Positions 53,056-61,750 are shown, counted from the stretch's first letter. The stretch is DNA of 64,000 nt from Novosphingobium sp. KA1 (GCF_017309955.1 NZ_CP021247.1:1117501-1181500); one strand, 5' to 3'. Notes: generated by a model from the sequence alone, not told the origin. Made by a program: numbers and translations.

Positions 53056-53405
53056 CGGAGCTCGGGATGACGGAACTCGGGATGACGGGGGCCGCGTCTC
53101 CGGCCAATGGCCTGCGCGGCGAGGCCATGCTCGCCATCGGCGATGCCTCCCACCGGCTGCGACCGACCTTCACCGCGCTGGTGGCCGCCGAAGAGGAACT
53201 CGGCCCGCTTTTCGCCCTCGTCGAGCGGGCCGGGGCGGGGCAGCTGCGCCTTTCGGAGATGGCGGCACTGTTCTGGCACTGCCTCGATGCACAGGGCCGA
53301 CCGCCACGAGAGGCGGTAGGCGAAGCCGTCCTCGCCGCCGGGCTTGCCGCCTGCGCCGCGCCGCTGCGCACTTTGCTCGGCCAGATTCTCAAGGGCGCAG
53401 GATGA
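53052..53405 (+). CDS. GTA gp10-like tail protein (chaperone family), triplicated start
   Basis: A 117-residue protein of the GTA gp10 family. NGLRGEAMLAIGDASHRLRPTFTALVAAEEELGPLFALVERA and LRLSEMAALFWHCL are its conserved parts. The beginning, MTELGMTELGMTGAAS, comes from a 15-bp unit (ATGACGGAGCTCGGG) repeated so that three in-frame ATGs follow one another. The second is preceded by a GGAG inside the repeat. The true start may be any of the three. It probably assists tape-measure or tube assembly. Confidence 0.85.
   Translation: MTELGMTELGMTGAASPANGLRGEAMLAIGDASHRLRPTFTALVAAEEELGPLFALVERAGAGQLRLSEMAALFWHCLDAQGRPPREAVGEAVLAAGLAACAAPLRTLLGQILKGAG
53067..53096 (+). repeat. Tandem duplication of the gp10-like start region
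   Basis: The 15-bp unit starting at 53052 (ATGACGGAGCTCGGG) recurs at 53067 with one change (GAGCTC to GAACTC), and a third partial copy begins at 53082. Confidence 0.75.
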
Positions 53406-53602
53406 GCGGGGAGCGGTTCGCTTCGGCAGCCCTTGCCCTTTGCGGTCTCGCCGCGCGCACGCTCGGCTGGCGCCCCGGCGAGTTCTGGGCAGCCACCCCC
53501 GCCGAACTCGCCGCCGCCCTTGGCCTGCCCGCCGTCACCGACGCCCCCGGAATCGACCGCGAGACCCTCCAGAAACTGATGGAAAACGACCATGAGCGAT
53601 GA
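53402..53602 (+). CDS. GTA tail assembly chaperone (gp10.1-like)
   Basis: A 66-residue protein: MSGERFASAALALCGLAARTLGWRPGEFWAATPAELAAAL. The GWRPGEFWxATPAEL core is typical of the small TAC proteins between the tail tube and tape measure genes. It overlaps the gp10-like stop (ATGA), and its end overlaps the tape measure start by eleven bases. Confidence 0.9.
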   Translation: MSGERFASAALALCGLAARTLGWRPGEFWAATPAELAAALGLPAVTDAPGIDRETLQKLMENDHER

Positions 53603-54164
53603 AATCGACAGCCTGCTGGTGGACGTGCGCGCCAGCACCGATGGCTTCACGCGCGACATCGCCCGGATGCGTTCCAGCGTCGATAGCAACCTCGTCTCCG
53701 GATTCACCCAGGCCGGACAGGCCCTGGAAAAAGGGCTGACCGGCGCCATCCAACGCGGCAGTCTCGGCTTCGACGATCTCAAGCGCGTGGCCCTCGGCAC
53801 GCTGTCCGACATCGCCGCGCAGTCGGTGCAGGGCCTGTTCTCCTCGCTGGGCGGCTCCTCCTCGCCCGGCAGCAGCACCGCGAGCCTGTCCGGTCTGTTC
53901 TCGGGCCTGCTCGGCCTGCCGGGCCGCGCGACCGGCGGCAATGTCTCTCCAGGACGGGGCTATATCGTCGGCGAACGCGGACCGGAAATGTTCGTGCCGA
54001 CGTCGGCGGGTCGGATCGAGACCGGGAACGGCAGCGGCGCCGGTCGAGATGTGAAAGTCTCGATCCACCTTTCCAGCCCGCGCGGCAGCAGCGTTCCGCA
54101 GTCGCTGCAGCGCTCCTCGCGCCAGGTCGCCAGCACCGTGCGCCGCGCGCTTTCCACCCGCTGA
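53592..54164 (+). CDS. GTA short tail tape measure protein (gp11-like)
   Basis: A 190-residue protein. MSDEIDSLLVDVRASTDGFTRDIARMRSSVDSNL starts a helical region (about 1-85). A Gly/Ser-rich stretch follows (SLGGSSSPGSSTASLSG), and GGNVSPGRGYIVGERGPEMFVPT is the conserved tape-measure C-terminal motif. GTA tape measures are short because the tail is short; this length fits. It would set tail length. Confidence 0.9.
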   Translation: MSDEIDSLLVDVRASTDGFTRDIARMRSSVDSNLVSGFTQAGQALEKGLTGAIQRGSLGFDDLKRVALGTLSDIAAQSVQGLFSSLGGSSSPGSSTASLSGLFSGLLGLPGRATGGNVSPGRGYIVGERGPEMFVPTSAGRIETGNGSGAGRDVKVSIHLSSPRGSSVPQSLQRSSRQVASTVRRALSTR

Positions 54165-54181
54165 CATACCGGAGAATTCCC

Positions 54182-56530
54182 ATGGCATTCTGGCTCGCGA
54201 ACAGGCGCGAAGGGCAGGCCAGCGACTGGATCCAGCGTTTCGATCCGCGTTTCTGGACGGTCAACTTCCCCCGCCCGATGATGGCCGCGCTGGTCTCGAC
54301 GTCCGCAGACAGCCTGCGCGTCGATGCCGCCTTCCTGCGCAAGGCCGACCTTGGCGGGCTGATCTGGGAAAGCGAGGACCGCTTCGACCACCCCCTGCTC
54401 GCCTACCGCACCGACCGCGACTATGCCCATACCGCGCTGCGTTTCCGCTGGCGCTCGGCAGGCGTGGTGCCGCTCGATGCGGTCAACGGCCCGACCCTGA
54501 CCATCGAGGGCCGCGACGAGACCGGCACCGCGCGCACCTGGTACGTGCGCCTCTGGAACTATGCCGAGGGCACCGGCGAGGATGCCGTGGTGACCTTGCG
54601 ATTCTCCGACCTCGACGGCGGCTTCATGCTTCCGGCCGAAGCCGATCCGGTCTGGCCGCGCGCGATCGAGCGCCTGTTCATCTCGTTCGCCCCGCCCGGC
54701 TACGACGGCACCAGCACCGAGCCGCTCGCCGCCGAAGCCGAAGGCTGGATCGAACTGAGCGAAATCCGCGCCGACGGTGCCCGCGCCATGCTGGAGATCG
54801 GCGACGTGATCGTGCCGCCGCACGGCCTCGCCATCGCCACCGGTTTCGACGATCAGGGCGTGCAATGCCCAAGACGGCTGATCCGCAACGCCGTCCAGCT
54901 CGGCTATCGCGGCTCGATCGTCCATTACCTCGGCATGAGCCACCATTTCCGGCTCACCCATGGCGAGAGCGGCTATCGTGTCGGCACCGGCAGCGATCCG
55001 CTGAACACCCCGACCCGTGCCTGGCACAAGGCCTTCTTTACCGAATGCGTCGCCCGGGGCCTCAGCCCGATTGCCTCGCTGTCCTACGAAGTGCTCGACC
55101 AGCATGCCCCCGCCGGCTGGAAGCAGCGCGATCTGGACGGCCATGCCGCGCTGACCGGCTGGGATCCGCCCTCCACCCTGCTTTCGCCCGCTTGCGCGCC
55201 GGCGATGCTCTGGCTCCAGTCGGTCGGCAAGGCGGTGGCCGGGCTGATGGTGGCAGCCGGTGCCCCCGTCCGCTTCCAGGTCGGCGAACCCTGGTGGTGG
55301 ACTTTTGCCGACGGCCGCATCTGCCTTTATGACGAAGCGGCCCGGAGCGCGTTCGGCGGTTCCCCGCCCGCCATCACCGACATGCGCGCGCCGCTCGATG
55401 GCGCCCAGACCGCGCTTCTCGATGCCGCCGGCGCGCTGCTGGCCCAGTCGACCGCCGCCCTTGTCGCCGCGATCCGCGCCGATGTGGCGCCCTCCCCGGT
55501 GGAAGCCCTGGCGCTGGTCTTCACGCCGACCGTGCTGGATCCGGCCATGCCCGAACTGCGCCGCGCCAATCTGCCGGTCGGCTGGGCAGCCCCGGCCTTC
55601 GACCGGCTGCAGGTGGAAGACTACGACTGGCTCACCGCCGGTGCCGATGCCTTGCGGCGGGAAGCCTATGCCACCATCGATGCCCGGCTTGGCTACCCGC
55701 CGGAACAGCAGGACTACCTCGCCGGCTTCGTGCTGAGCGGCGATGAGGCCGCCCAATGGCAGCGCATCGATGCCGGTATCGACGAAGCCCTCACCCGCGC
55801 CCCCCACGAAATCGTGGTCTGGGCGCTCCCCCAGATCGCCCGCGACGGCTTTGTCCGCCTGCCGCCGCCACCCTCCGACAGTTCAGGAACCGATCCGATG
55901 CAGGCCTTCGACGATGTACTCTATCCGATCGCGCTGGGCCGCGACGCCACCGTGATACCCGAATTTTCGACGACGATCTCGGTCACCGCCTCCGGTTTCG
56001 AGCGTCGTAACAGCCTCTGGTCGAACGCGCGCCTGCGCTTCGATGTCGGCCCCGGCGTTCGCTCGGATGCGGAACTGGGCGAACTGATCGCCTTCTTCCG
56101 CGCACGCCGGGGCCCGGCCCGCGGTTTTCGCCTGCGCGATCCCAGCGACTTCAGCTCCAATGGCATGACCGGCCTGCCCGCCGCCGCCGATCAGCTGCTC
56201 GGTATCGGCGACGGCCTGCGCGCCGACTTTGCGCTGATCAAGCATTATGGAAGCGAAGAGGCCCTGCAGGTCCGCCGCATCACCCGGCCCGATGTCTCCA
56301 GCCTGACCGTTGCGCTCGACGGCACCGTGCAGGTCGGCAACTGGAGGCTGTTGCCGCTCGGCGTGATCGTGTTCGAAACGGCGCCCCCGGCCGGCGCCCG
56401 CATCAGCGCCGGTTTCGAGTTCGACGTGCCGGTGCGCTTTGCCGAGGACAGCCTCGAAATCGCCGGGTCCGCCTTTGCGGCCGGTGAGGCCCCCAGCGTT
56501 CCCGTCGTCGAGATCCGGGAGGCCGCATGA
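54182..56530 (+). CDS. GTA distal tail protein: unknown N-domain fused to DUF2460 (gp12-like)
   Basis: A 782-residue protein. Residues about 573-782 are a complete DUF2460 distal tail domain, the full usual length of gp12: MQAFDDVLYPIALGRDATVI, GPGVRSDAELGELIAFFRARRGPARGFRLRDPSDF. Residues 1-570 are an added part, with beta-rich carbohydrate-binding-like sequence (about 80-230) and a barrel-like stretch with GYRGSIVHYLGMSHHF and VRFQVGEPWWWTFADG that resembles glycoside-hydrolase folds. An internal ATG at 55898 with AGGA before it could give the DUF2460 part alone. Role: baseplate and host contact. Confidence 0.85.
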   Translation: MAFWLANRREGQASDWIQRFDPRFWTVNFPRPMMAALVSTSADSLRVDAAFLRKADLGGLIWESEDRFDHPLLAYRTDRDYAHTALRFRWRSAGVVPLDAVNGPTLTIEGRDETGTARTWYVRLWNYAEGTGEDAVVTLRFSDLDGGFMLPAEADPVWPRAIERLFISFAPPGYDGTSTEPLAAEAEGWIELSEIRADGARAMLEIGDVIVPPHGLAIATGFDDQGVQCPRRLIRNAVQLGYRGSIVHYLGMSHHFRLTHGESGYRVGTGSDPLNTPTRAWHKAFFTECVARGLSPIASLSYEVLDQHAPAGWKQRDLDGHAALTGWDPPSTLLSPACAPAMLWLQSVGKAVAGLMVAAGAPVRFQVGEPWWWTFADGRICLYDEAARSAFGGSPPAITDMRAPLDGAQTALLDAAGALLAQSTAALVAAIRADVAPSPVEALALVFTPTVLDPAMPELRRANLPVGWAAPAFDRLQVEDYDWLTAGADALRREAYATIDARLGYPPEQQDYLAGFVLSGDEAAQWQRIDAGIDEALTRAPHEIVVWALPQIARDGFVRLPPPPSDSSGTDPMQAFDDVLYPIALGRDATVIPEFSTTISVTASGFERRNSLWSNARLRFDVGPGVRSDAELGELIAFFRARRGPARGFRLRDPSDFSSNGMTGLPAAADQLLGIGDGLRADFALIKHYGSEEALQVRRITRPDVSSLTVALDGTVQVGNWRLLPLGVIVFETAPPAGARISAGFEFDVPVRFAEDSLEIAGSAFAAGEAPSVPVVEIREAA

Positions 56531-57351
56531 CCCGCGCCTGGTTCGCCACCGAGCTCGAAACCGTCGCGACGTTCTGGCGCATCTTGCGCAGCGACGGCGT
56601 GACGCTGGGTTTCACCACGCACGACGTCGACCTGTGGTTCGACGGTGTCCGCCACCACGCCTCCCCCGGCATGGTCCCCTCCTCGATCCGCAAATCGGCA
56701 GGCTTCGAGGCGGACAGCGCCGAAGTGCAGGGAACGCTCACCCACGATGCCATTGCAGCCGGTGACCTTGCGGCGGGCCGTTTCGACGACGCCGGCGTGC
56801 ATATCGGCCTCGTCGACTGGGAAACCCTGGAGGCGAGCGTCCTCTACGCCGGAACCATCGGCACGGTCCGCGAAGAGGATGGACGCTTTGGCGCCGAACT
56901 CGTCTCGCGCAAGGCCGAACTGCTGCGCGATCCGGTGCCGCGCACCAGCCCCACCTGCCGCGCCCGGTTCTGCGGACCGGGCTGCAACCTTTCCCCGGCC
57001 GCCTTCACCCGCGAGCGGCAGGTTCTGGACGTCGATCTGGACAGCAATGCCGTCCTGTTCGGTGGTGCCTTCGATTCAACCGGCCATGCCGGGGGAACGC
57101 TGCGCTGGCTTGATGGGCCCATGGCAGGCATGACCATGGGCATCCAGGCCGCCAGCACCGGCCAGGGCGTGATACTTGACACGCCGCTCGTCCCGCCGAT
57201 CCCCGCGGGTGCGCGGGCGCTTGTCCGCGAAGGCTGCGACCACACGCTGGCGACCTGCGCATCGCGTTTCGGCAATGCCGTGAACTTTCGCGGCGAGCCA
57301 TTCCTGCCCGGCAACGATCTGCTGACCCGCTATCCAACTCCCGGTTCATGA
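56527..57351 (+). CDS. GTA baseplate hub protein (gp13-like, DUF2163)
   Basis: A 274-residue protein with the DUF2163 pattern: FWRILRSDGVTLGFTTHDVDLWFDGVRHHA at the start, and LLRDPVPRTSPTCRARFCGPGCNLSPAAF with the clustered cysteines that bind an iron-sulfur cluster in RcGTA. ACASRFGNAVNFRGEPFLPGNDLL ends it. It overlaps the gp12-like gene and the NlpC/P60 gene by four bases each. Confidence 0.94.
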   Translation: MTRAWFATELETVATFWRILRSDGVTLGFTTHDVDLWFDGVRHHASPGMVPSSIRKSAGFEADSAEVQGTLTHDAIAAGDLAAGRFDDAGVHIGLVDWETLEASVLYAGTIGTVREEDGRFGAELVSRKAELLRDPVPRTSPTCRARFCGPGCNLSPAAFTRERQVLDVDLDSNAVLFGGAFDSTGHAGGTLRWLDGPMAGMTMGIQAASTGQGVILDTPLVPPIPAGARALVREGCDHTLATCASRFGNAVNFRGEPFLPGNDLLTRYPTPGS

Positions 57352-57749
57352 CCGGTGACGAGATAGCTCGCGCCGCGTCGGCCCTCGTGGGCACGCCGTT
57401 TCGTCTGCATGGCCGCGATCCCCGCTGCGGGCTCGACTGTGTCGGCGTGCTGGCTCTCGCCATCGGCAGGACTGCCGCCTTCCCCAACGGCTATGCCCTG
57501 CGCGGAGGAAACCTGGAGGCGATCGAGCGCCTGGCATCGGCGCTGGGGCTGGTACCAGCCGGGGGCAAGGTCCTCCCCGGAGACGTGCTGCTGTTCCGCC
57601 CCGGCCCCGCCCAGTTCCATTTCGCGATCGCCGCGAAGGGGAACCTCATCGTTCACGCCCACGCCGGTCTGCGCCGGGTGGTCGCAGGCCCCTGCCCCGA
57701 CCACTGGCCCCTGATCGGCCATTGGCGCGTGCAAAATCCGAGGAATTGA
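57348..57749 (+). CDS. GTA cell-wall peptidase (gp14-like, NlpC/P60)
   Basis: A 133-residue NlpC/P60 peptidase. The catalytic Cys is in CGLDCVGVLALAIG, the His in AQFHFAIAAKGNLIVHAHAG, and the fold is otherwise complete. It would open peptidoglycan during DNA delivery. It has no signal peptide, as expected for a particle component. Confidence 0.93.
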   Translation: MTGDEIARAASALVGTPFRLHGRDPRCGLDCVGVLALAIGRTAAFPNGYALRGGNLEAIERLASALGLVPAGGKVLPGDVLLFRPGPAQFHFAIAAKGNLIVHAHAGLRRVVAGPCPDHWPLIGHWRVQNPRN

Positions 57750-57750
57750 A

Positions 57751-59946
57751 ATGGCAACGCTCGTTTTCAGCGCGGTCGGCACGATGGTCGCCGGTCCGGT
57801 CGGAGGGGCCGTGGGATCATTGGTGGGCAGCCAGGTCGACGCCGCCCTGTTCGGCTCCCCCAATCGTCAGGGCGCGCGGCTCAAGGAACTGGACGTCACC
57901 ACGTCCAGCTATGGCCAGCCGATCGCCCGCCATTTCGGCCGCATGCGTGTCGGCGGACAGATGATCTGGGCCGCCAACCTGGTCGAACACAGCGAAGTCA
58001 CCGGCGGCGGCAAGGGTGCCGCATCGGTCACGGCCTACAGCTATACGGCCAGCTTCGCGGTTGCCCTGTCCAGCCGCCCGATTCTCGGCCTCGGCAGGAT
58101 CTGGGCCGATGGCAAGCTGCTGCGCGGCGAAGCCGGCGATCTCAAGGCCGGCGGCACCCTGCGCATCCACCGCGGAACCGGTGACGGCGAACTGGACCCC
58201 CTGCTCGCTGCGGCACAAGGTGCCGGACAGTGCCCGGCCCACCGCGACCTTGCCTATGTCGTTTTCGAGGATCTCGACCTCTCGGGATTCTACAATCACA
58301 TCCCGTCGCTGACATTCGAGGTCATCGCCGACGCAGGCTTCGACCTTGCCGACATTCTCGGCGAGGTCATCGACCAGGTCGACACGCAAACGACATTCGA
58401 CGAACTGGCCGGTTTCACCAGTGACGGCGCCTTGGCAGATGCGCTGGCGACGCTTGATTGCGTCTATCCGCTCGACATCGATTGTGCCGGCACACGCCTC
58501 GTCATTGCACGCGAACGTTATCAGAGCGCACCCAAAACCGTCAGCGAAGCGACGCGCGCTGTGGGCGATGACGAATTCAGCGCCGCCACCGGCATGTCCC
58601 GGCGCCGTGCGCCGCGCGCCGAGCAACCGGTGTCGAGCCTGCGCTACTATGACGTGTCGCGCGATTATCTTCCCGGCGTCCAGCACGCGACCGGCCGGGC
58701 AACGCCGGGACAGCCCCGCACCCTCGAACTTCCTGCCGCGCTCGAGGCATCCCGCGCGCGCGCGCTTGTCGAACGTGTTTCCGGCCGGCTCGACTGGAGC
58801 CGTGACACGGTCACCTGGCGCACCGCGGAACTCGATGGCGACATTGCGCCTGGAGCCTGCGTCAGTTTCGACCAGATGCCGGGACGATGGCGCGTGCGCG
58901 AATGGGAATGGCGCGATACCGGCATTGAAATCACCGCCGAGCGCATGCCTCCGACCGAAAGCGCCTGGTCTCTGGCGTTGCCCACGGATCCTGGGCAGGC
59001 GCACCAGCAGGAAGACCTGCCTTCCGCCCCGACCCTGCTTGCCGCCTTCGAATTGCCCTATGATCCGGCGATCGGTTCGCCCGCTACGGCGCGGCCCCTC
59101 GCCGCCGTATCATCCGGCCAAGCCAACTGGAACGGCGCGGCGCTATATGCCGACCGAGGAGACGGTTCCCTGCTGCCGCTCGGGCCGAGCGGGCGAACCC
59201 GCTGCGTCATGGGACGTGTCACGAACCTGGTGGCCGCCGCATCGCCGCTTCGTTACGACCGGGGCTCGGAGATCATCGTGCAATTGGCCGACAATGACAT
59301 GCAACTGGCCTCGGCTACGGCACGCCAGCTTGCCGAAGGCGCAAACGTGGCGCTTGTCGGCGAGGAGCTTATCCAGTTCGCGCAAGCGACACTCCTCTCC
59401 GGCGGGACATGGCGTTTGACCGGATTGCTGCGTGGTCGCGGCGCGACCGAGAACGGAATTGCGACACACGCGGCAGGCGAAACGTTCGTCCTGGTCGACT
59501 CGCGCCTGACATCGCTGGATCCGGCCAAGCTTGGCAGCAACAGTACGCGCCGGATCGTGGCGATCGGCCTGGGCGATCCGCAAGGCGTGGGAACGGGCGT
59601 GGCCCTGTCCGGTCTCACCTTGCGCCCGCCCGCCCCCGTCCATGCCCGCAAGCGTATCCTCGCCGATGGCACCCGGCGCTTCGAATGGACCCGGCGCGCG
59701 CGCGGACTGCATGACTGGCGCGACGGCGTCGACGTTCCGCTGATCGAGGAAACCGAGAGCTATATTGTCAGTTACGGCCCTCCCGGTTCCCCCCTTGCCC
59801 AATGGACGACCGGCCAGGCCTCGCTCGACATCGCACCGCAGGTCCATGCCGCGCTCGCCGCCCAGGCCCCGGATGAACGATTCCATGTGGTGCAAAAGGG
59901 AACTTTCGCATTGTCCGATCAACTGGATCTCGGCCCCATAGCCTGA
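57751..59946 (+). CDS. GTA tail tip/host-specificity protein (gp15-like), short form
   Basis: A 731-residue protein. MATLVFSAVGTMVAGPVGGAVGSLVGSQVD and VTTSSYGQPIARHFGRMRVGGQMIWA are the family's opening. ADGKLLRG and VVFEDLDLSGFYNHIPSLTFEV follow, and the phage-tail_3 region and fibronectin-like end (about 430-731) are present. In the R. capsulatus protein, which I recall as about 1300 residues, a large TIM-barrel part lies between these. Here TFEVIADAGFDLADIL leads straight into the next domain, so that part is absent. Confidence 0.88.
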   Translation: MATLVFSAVGTMVAGPVGGAVGSLVGSQVDAALFGSPNRQGARLKELDVTTSSYGQPIARHFGRMRVGGQMIWAANLVEHSEVTGGGKGAASVTAYSYTASFAVALSSRPILGLGRIWADGKLLRGEAGDLKAGGTLRIHRGTGDGELDPLLAAAQGAGQCPAHRDLAYVVFEDLDLSGFYNHIPSLTFEVIADAGFDLADILGEVIDQVDTQTTFDELAGFTSDGALADALATLDCVYPLDIDCAGTRLVIARERYQSAPKTVSEATRAVGDDEFSAATGMSRRRAPRAEQPVSSLRYYDVSRDYLPGVQHATGRATPGQPRTLELPAALEASRARALVERVSGRLDWSRDTVTWRTAELDGDIAPGACVSFDQMPGRWRVREWEWRDTGIEITAERMPPTESAWSLALPTDPGQAHQQEDLPSAPTLLAAFELPYDPAIGSPATARPLAAVSSGQANWNGAALYADRGDGSLLPLGPSGRTRCVMGRVTNLVAAASPLRYDRGSEIIVQLADNDMQLASATARQLAEGANVALVGEELIQFAQATLLSGGTWRLTGLLRGRGATENGIATHAAGETFVLVDSRLTSLDPAKLGSNSTRRIVAIGLGDPQGVGTGVALSGLTLRPPAPVHARKRILADGTRRFEWTRRARGLHDWRDGVDVPLIEETESYIVSYGPPGSPLAQWTTGQASLDIAPQVHAALAAQAPDERFHVVQKGTFALSDQLDLGPIA

Positions 59947-59996
59947 CGCGCAGCGACCTGCGGCAACCTCCATCCGCCATCTCGGGAAGACATGAC

Positions 59997-60455
59997 ATGA
60001 CCGATCCTTTCGCCTTCGAGACCGTCACCGCGAAGTTTGCCTTGCCGCTGCTCCACACCGGGCAAGCCGGCAAGGAAGCCTTCGTCAACGAAGCATTCTC
60101 CCGCACCGATGCCCTGCTCCATTGCGCGGTCGAAGGTGAGCGCGACGAACCCGCGGAAGAAGCGGCCGAGGGTGATGTCTGGCTGGTGGGAGAAAACCCG
60201 ACCGGCGAATGGACCGGCCACCCGGCAAGCCTCGCCTGTCGCCAGAACGGCGCCTGGCTGTTCCTGGAGCCGCGTGACGGGCTGCGGGTGTTTGACAAGG
60301 CCAGCAGTCAGGAGCGACTTTTTTTCGGCATCTGGAGAAAAGCTTCGCAATTCGTGGAACCACTTGGCGGTACGACCGTTGACGTCCAAGCTCGGGCAGC
60401 CATCACTGAACTGATGGTTTCCCTGCAAGCCGTGGGTATCCTGCCTTCGGCGTGA
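59997..60455 (+). CDS. GTA-linked DUF2793 tail protein
   Basis: A 152-residue DUF2793 protein: KFALPLLHTGQAGKEAFVNEAFSRTDALLH at the start, DVWLVGENPTGEWTGHPASLACRQNGAWLFLEPRDGLRVFD in the middle. This domain ends many phage and GTA tail clusters in alphaproteobacteria, probably as a tail fibre or attachment part. It is 50 bases after gp15 and closes the cluster. The last 40 residues are not conserved. Confidence 0.9.
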   Translation: MTDPFAFETVTAKFALPLLHTGQAGKEAFVNEAFSRTDALLHCAVEGERDEPAEEAAEGDVWLVGENPTGEWTGHPASLACRQNGAWLFLEPRDGLRVFDKASSQERLFFGIWRKASQFVEPLGGTTVDVQARAAITELMVSLQAVGILPSA

Positions 60456-60573
60456 CAAGTGCCAATGCAACCGGGGTCAACAAGATGTCGTCGATTTCGA
60501 AGAACGGAGTCACAAGACGGCGCCAAGGCCCCGAAAACGCGACATTCTTGCAACACATGTCGTCATTGTGCGC

Positions 60574-60602
60574 TTGCACGCTGTTTATTGAGGGGGTAGA
60601 CA
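60574..60602 (+). promoter_or_regulatory. Promoter of the ompA-like gene
   Basis: TTGCAC (60574-60579) and TAGACA (60597-60602) are separated by 17 bases, 44 bases before the start codon. Confidence 0.65.
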
Positions 60603-60646
60603 CTTACGGCACTCGGTGGCTCCAAATCTCTTAGTAGGGGAAACGT

Positions 60647-61666
60647 ATGAGGAAACTCGTCATCGGACTGGCGCTGGCTTCGACAGCCATCGCCACGCCC
60701 GCGTTCGCACGCGACGACGCTTGGTATCTGGAACTCGACTTCGGCCCGATGATCGTCGAAGACGCCAGCGTTAAGGTCGACGGCGTCAAGGCTGACGACC
60801 AGCTTGATTTCAAGACCGGTTGGGATGGCGGCGCCACCATCGGTTACGACTTCGGTGGGTTCCGTCTTGAAACCGAAGCCAGCTATCGTCAGGCTGCGGT
60901 GAAGTATGTTGGCGGTCACGCCAGCAACCTGACCTTCATGGTCAACGGCCTGCTCGACTTCGGTCCCGACGACGGCCTTCAGGGCTTTGTCGGCGGTGGT
61001 GCCGGCGTTGGCCGCGTCGACGTCGACGCGATCGACGATTCGGACACCGGCTTCGCCTGGCAGGCAATCGCGGGCATTCGCGCGCCGATCTCCAGCCATG
61101 TCGATGTCGGCCTGAAGTACCGCTTCATGAACGTCGACAACGTCAAGCTGGTTGGTGACGACGGTTCGTCGTACAAGACCCGCTGGCGCTCGCACTCGCT
61201 GATGGGTACGCTGGCGTACAACTTCGGCGAACCGGCCGCTCCGCCGCCGCCGCCGCCCCCGCCGCCGCCGCCGCCTCCGCCGCCCCCGCCGCCCCCGCCG
61301 CCCCCGGCTGTGGTCTGCAACAAGGGCCCGTACATCGTGTTCTTCGACTGGGATAAGTCGGACATCACGCCTGAGGCTGCAACCATCCTCGACAGCGCGA
61401 TCACCGCTTACGGCAACTGCAACAGCGTGCCGATCATGCTGGCCGGCCACACCGACCGTTCGGGTACGCCCAAGTACAACATGGGTCTCTCGAGCCGTCG
61501 TAACGACTCGGTCCGCGCTTACCTGACCAGCCACGGCGTGCCCGATGGCGCGATCTCGAGCCAGGCCTTCGGTGAGACGCAGCCCCGCGTTCCGACCGCC
61601 GACGGCGTGCGCGAACTGCAGAACCGTCGCGTCGAAATCACCTACGGTCCGGGTTCGGGCATGTAA
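60647..61666 (+). CDS. OmpA-family outer membrane protein with a polyproline hinge
   Basis: A 339-residue protein. The signal peptide (1-21) is cut after AFA. Residues about 25-195 form an eight-stranded barrel (DDAWYLELDFGPMIVED, GGATIGYDFGGFRLETEASYR, ending MGTLAYNFGEP). A run of about 22 prolines follows (about 200-221). The C-terminal OmpA domain has YIVFFDWDKSDITPEA and GHTDRSGTPKYNMGLSSRRNDSVRAYL, the peptidoglycan-binding Asp and Arg. It ties the outer membrane to the wall and is probably abundant. AGGGGAAACGT precedes the ATG. A strong terminator follows. Confidence 0.95.
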   Translation: MRKLVIGLALASTAIATPAFARDDAWYLELDFGPMIVEDASVKVDGVKADDQLDFKTGWDGGATIGYDFGGFRLETEASYRQAAVKYVGGHASNLTFMVNGLLDFGPDDGLQGFVGGGAGVGRVDVDAIDDSDTGFAWQAIAGIRAPISSHVDVGLKYRFMNVDNVKLVGDDGSSYKTRWRSHSLMGTLAYNFGEPAAPPPPPPPPPPPPPPPPPPPPPPAVVCNKGPYIVFFDWDKSDITPEAATILDSAITAYGNCNSVPIMLAGHTDRSGTPKYNMGLSSRRNDSVRAYLTSHGVPDGAISSQAFGETQPRVPTADGVRELQNRRVEITYGPGSGM

Positions 61667-61691
61667 GTGTACCGGTAACGGTAAATGGATT

Positions 61692-61722
61692 GGGGGCGGA
61701 GCGATCCGCCCCCTTTTCTTTT
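61692..61722 (+). terminator. Terminator of the ompA-like gene
   Basis: GGGGGCGGA-GCGA-TCCGCCCCC has 9 perfect pairs and a GCGA tetraloop, then TTTTCTTTT. Confidence 0.95.
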
Positions 61723-61750
61723 GCCATCGAACATGGCGATGGCCCGATGG

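Larger units (their letters stand above)
46302..60455 (+). mobile_element. Gene-transfer-agent-like (RcGTA-type) structural cluster
   Basis: Seventeen head, packaging and tail genes, all on the plus strand, follow the RcGTA g1-g15 order. No integrase, repressor, replication or lysis gene is included, as in known GTAs, and base composition and codon use look like the host's. These features separate it from an ordinary prophage. Individual genes are given separately. Confidence 0.85.

Noticed and set aside
46302..60455. Ordinary prophage
   Set aside because: No integrase, repressor, replication, holin or lysin genes, no attachment repeats; the gene set and order match GTA clusters.
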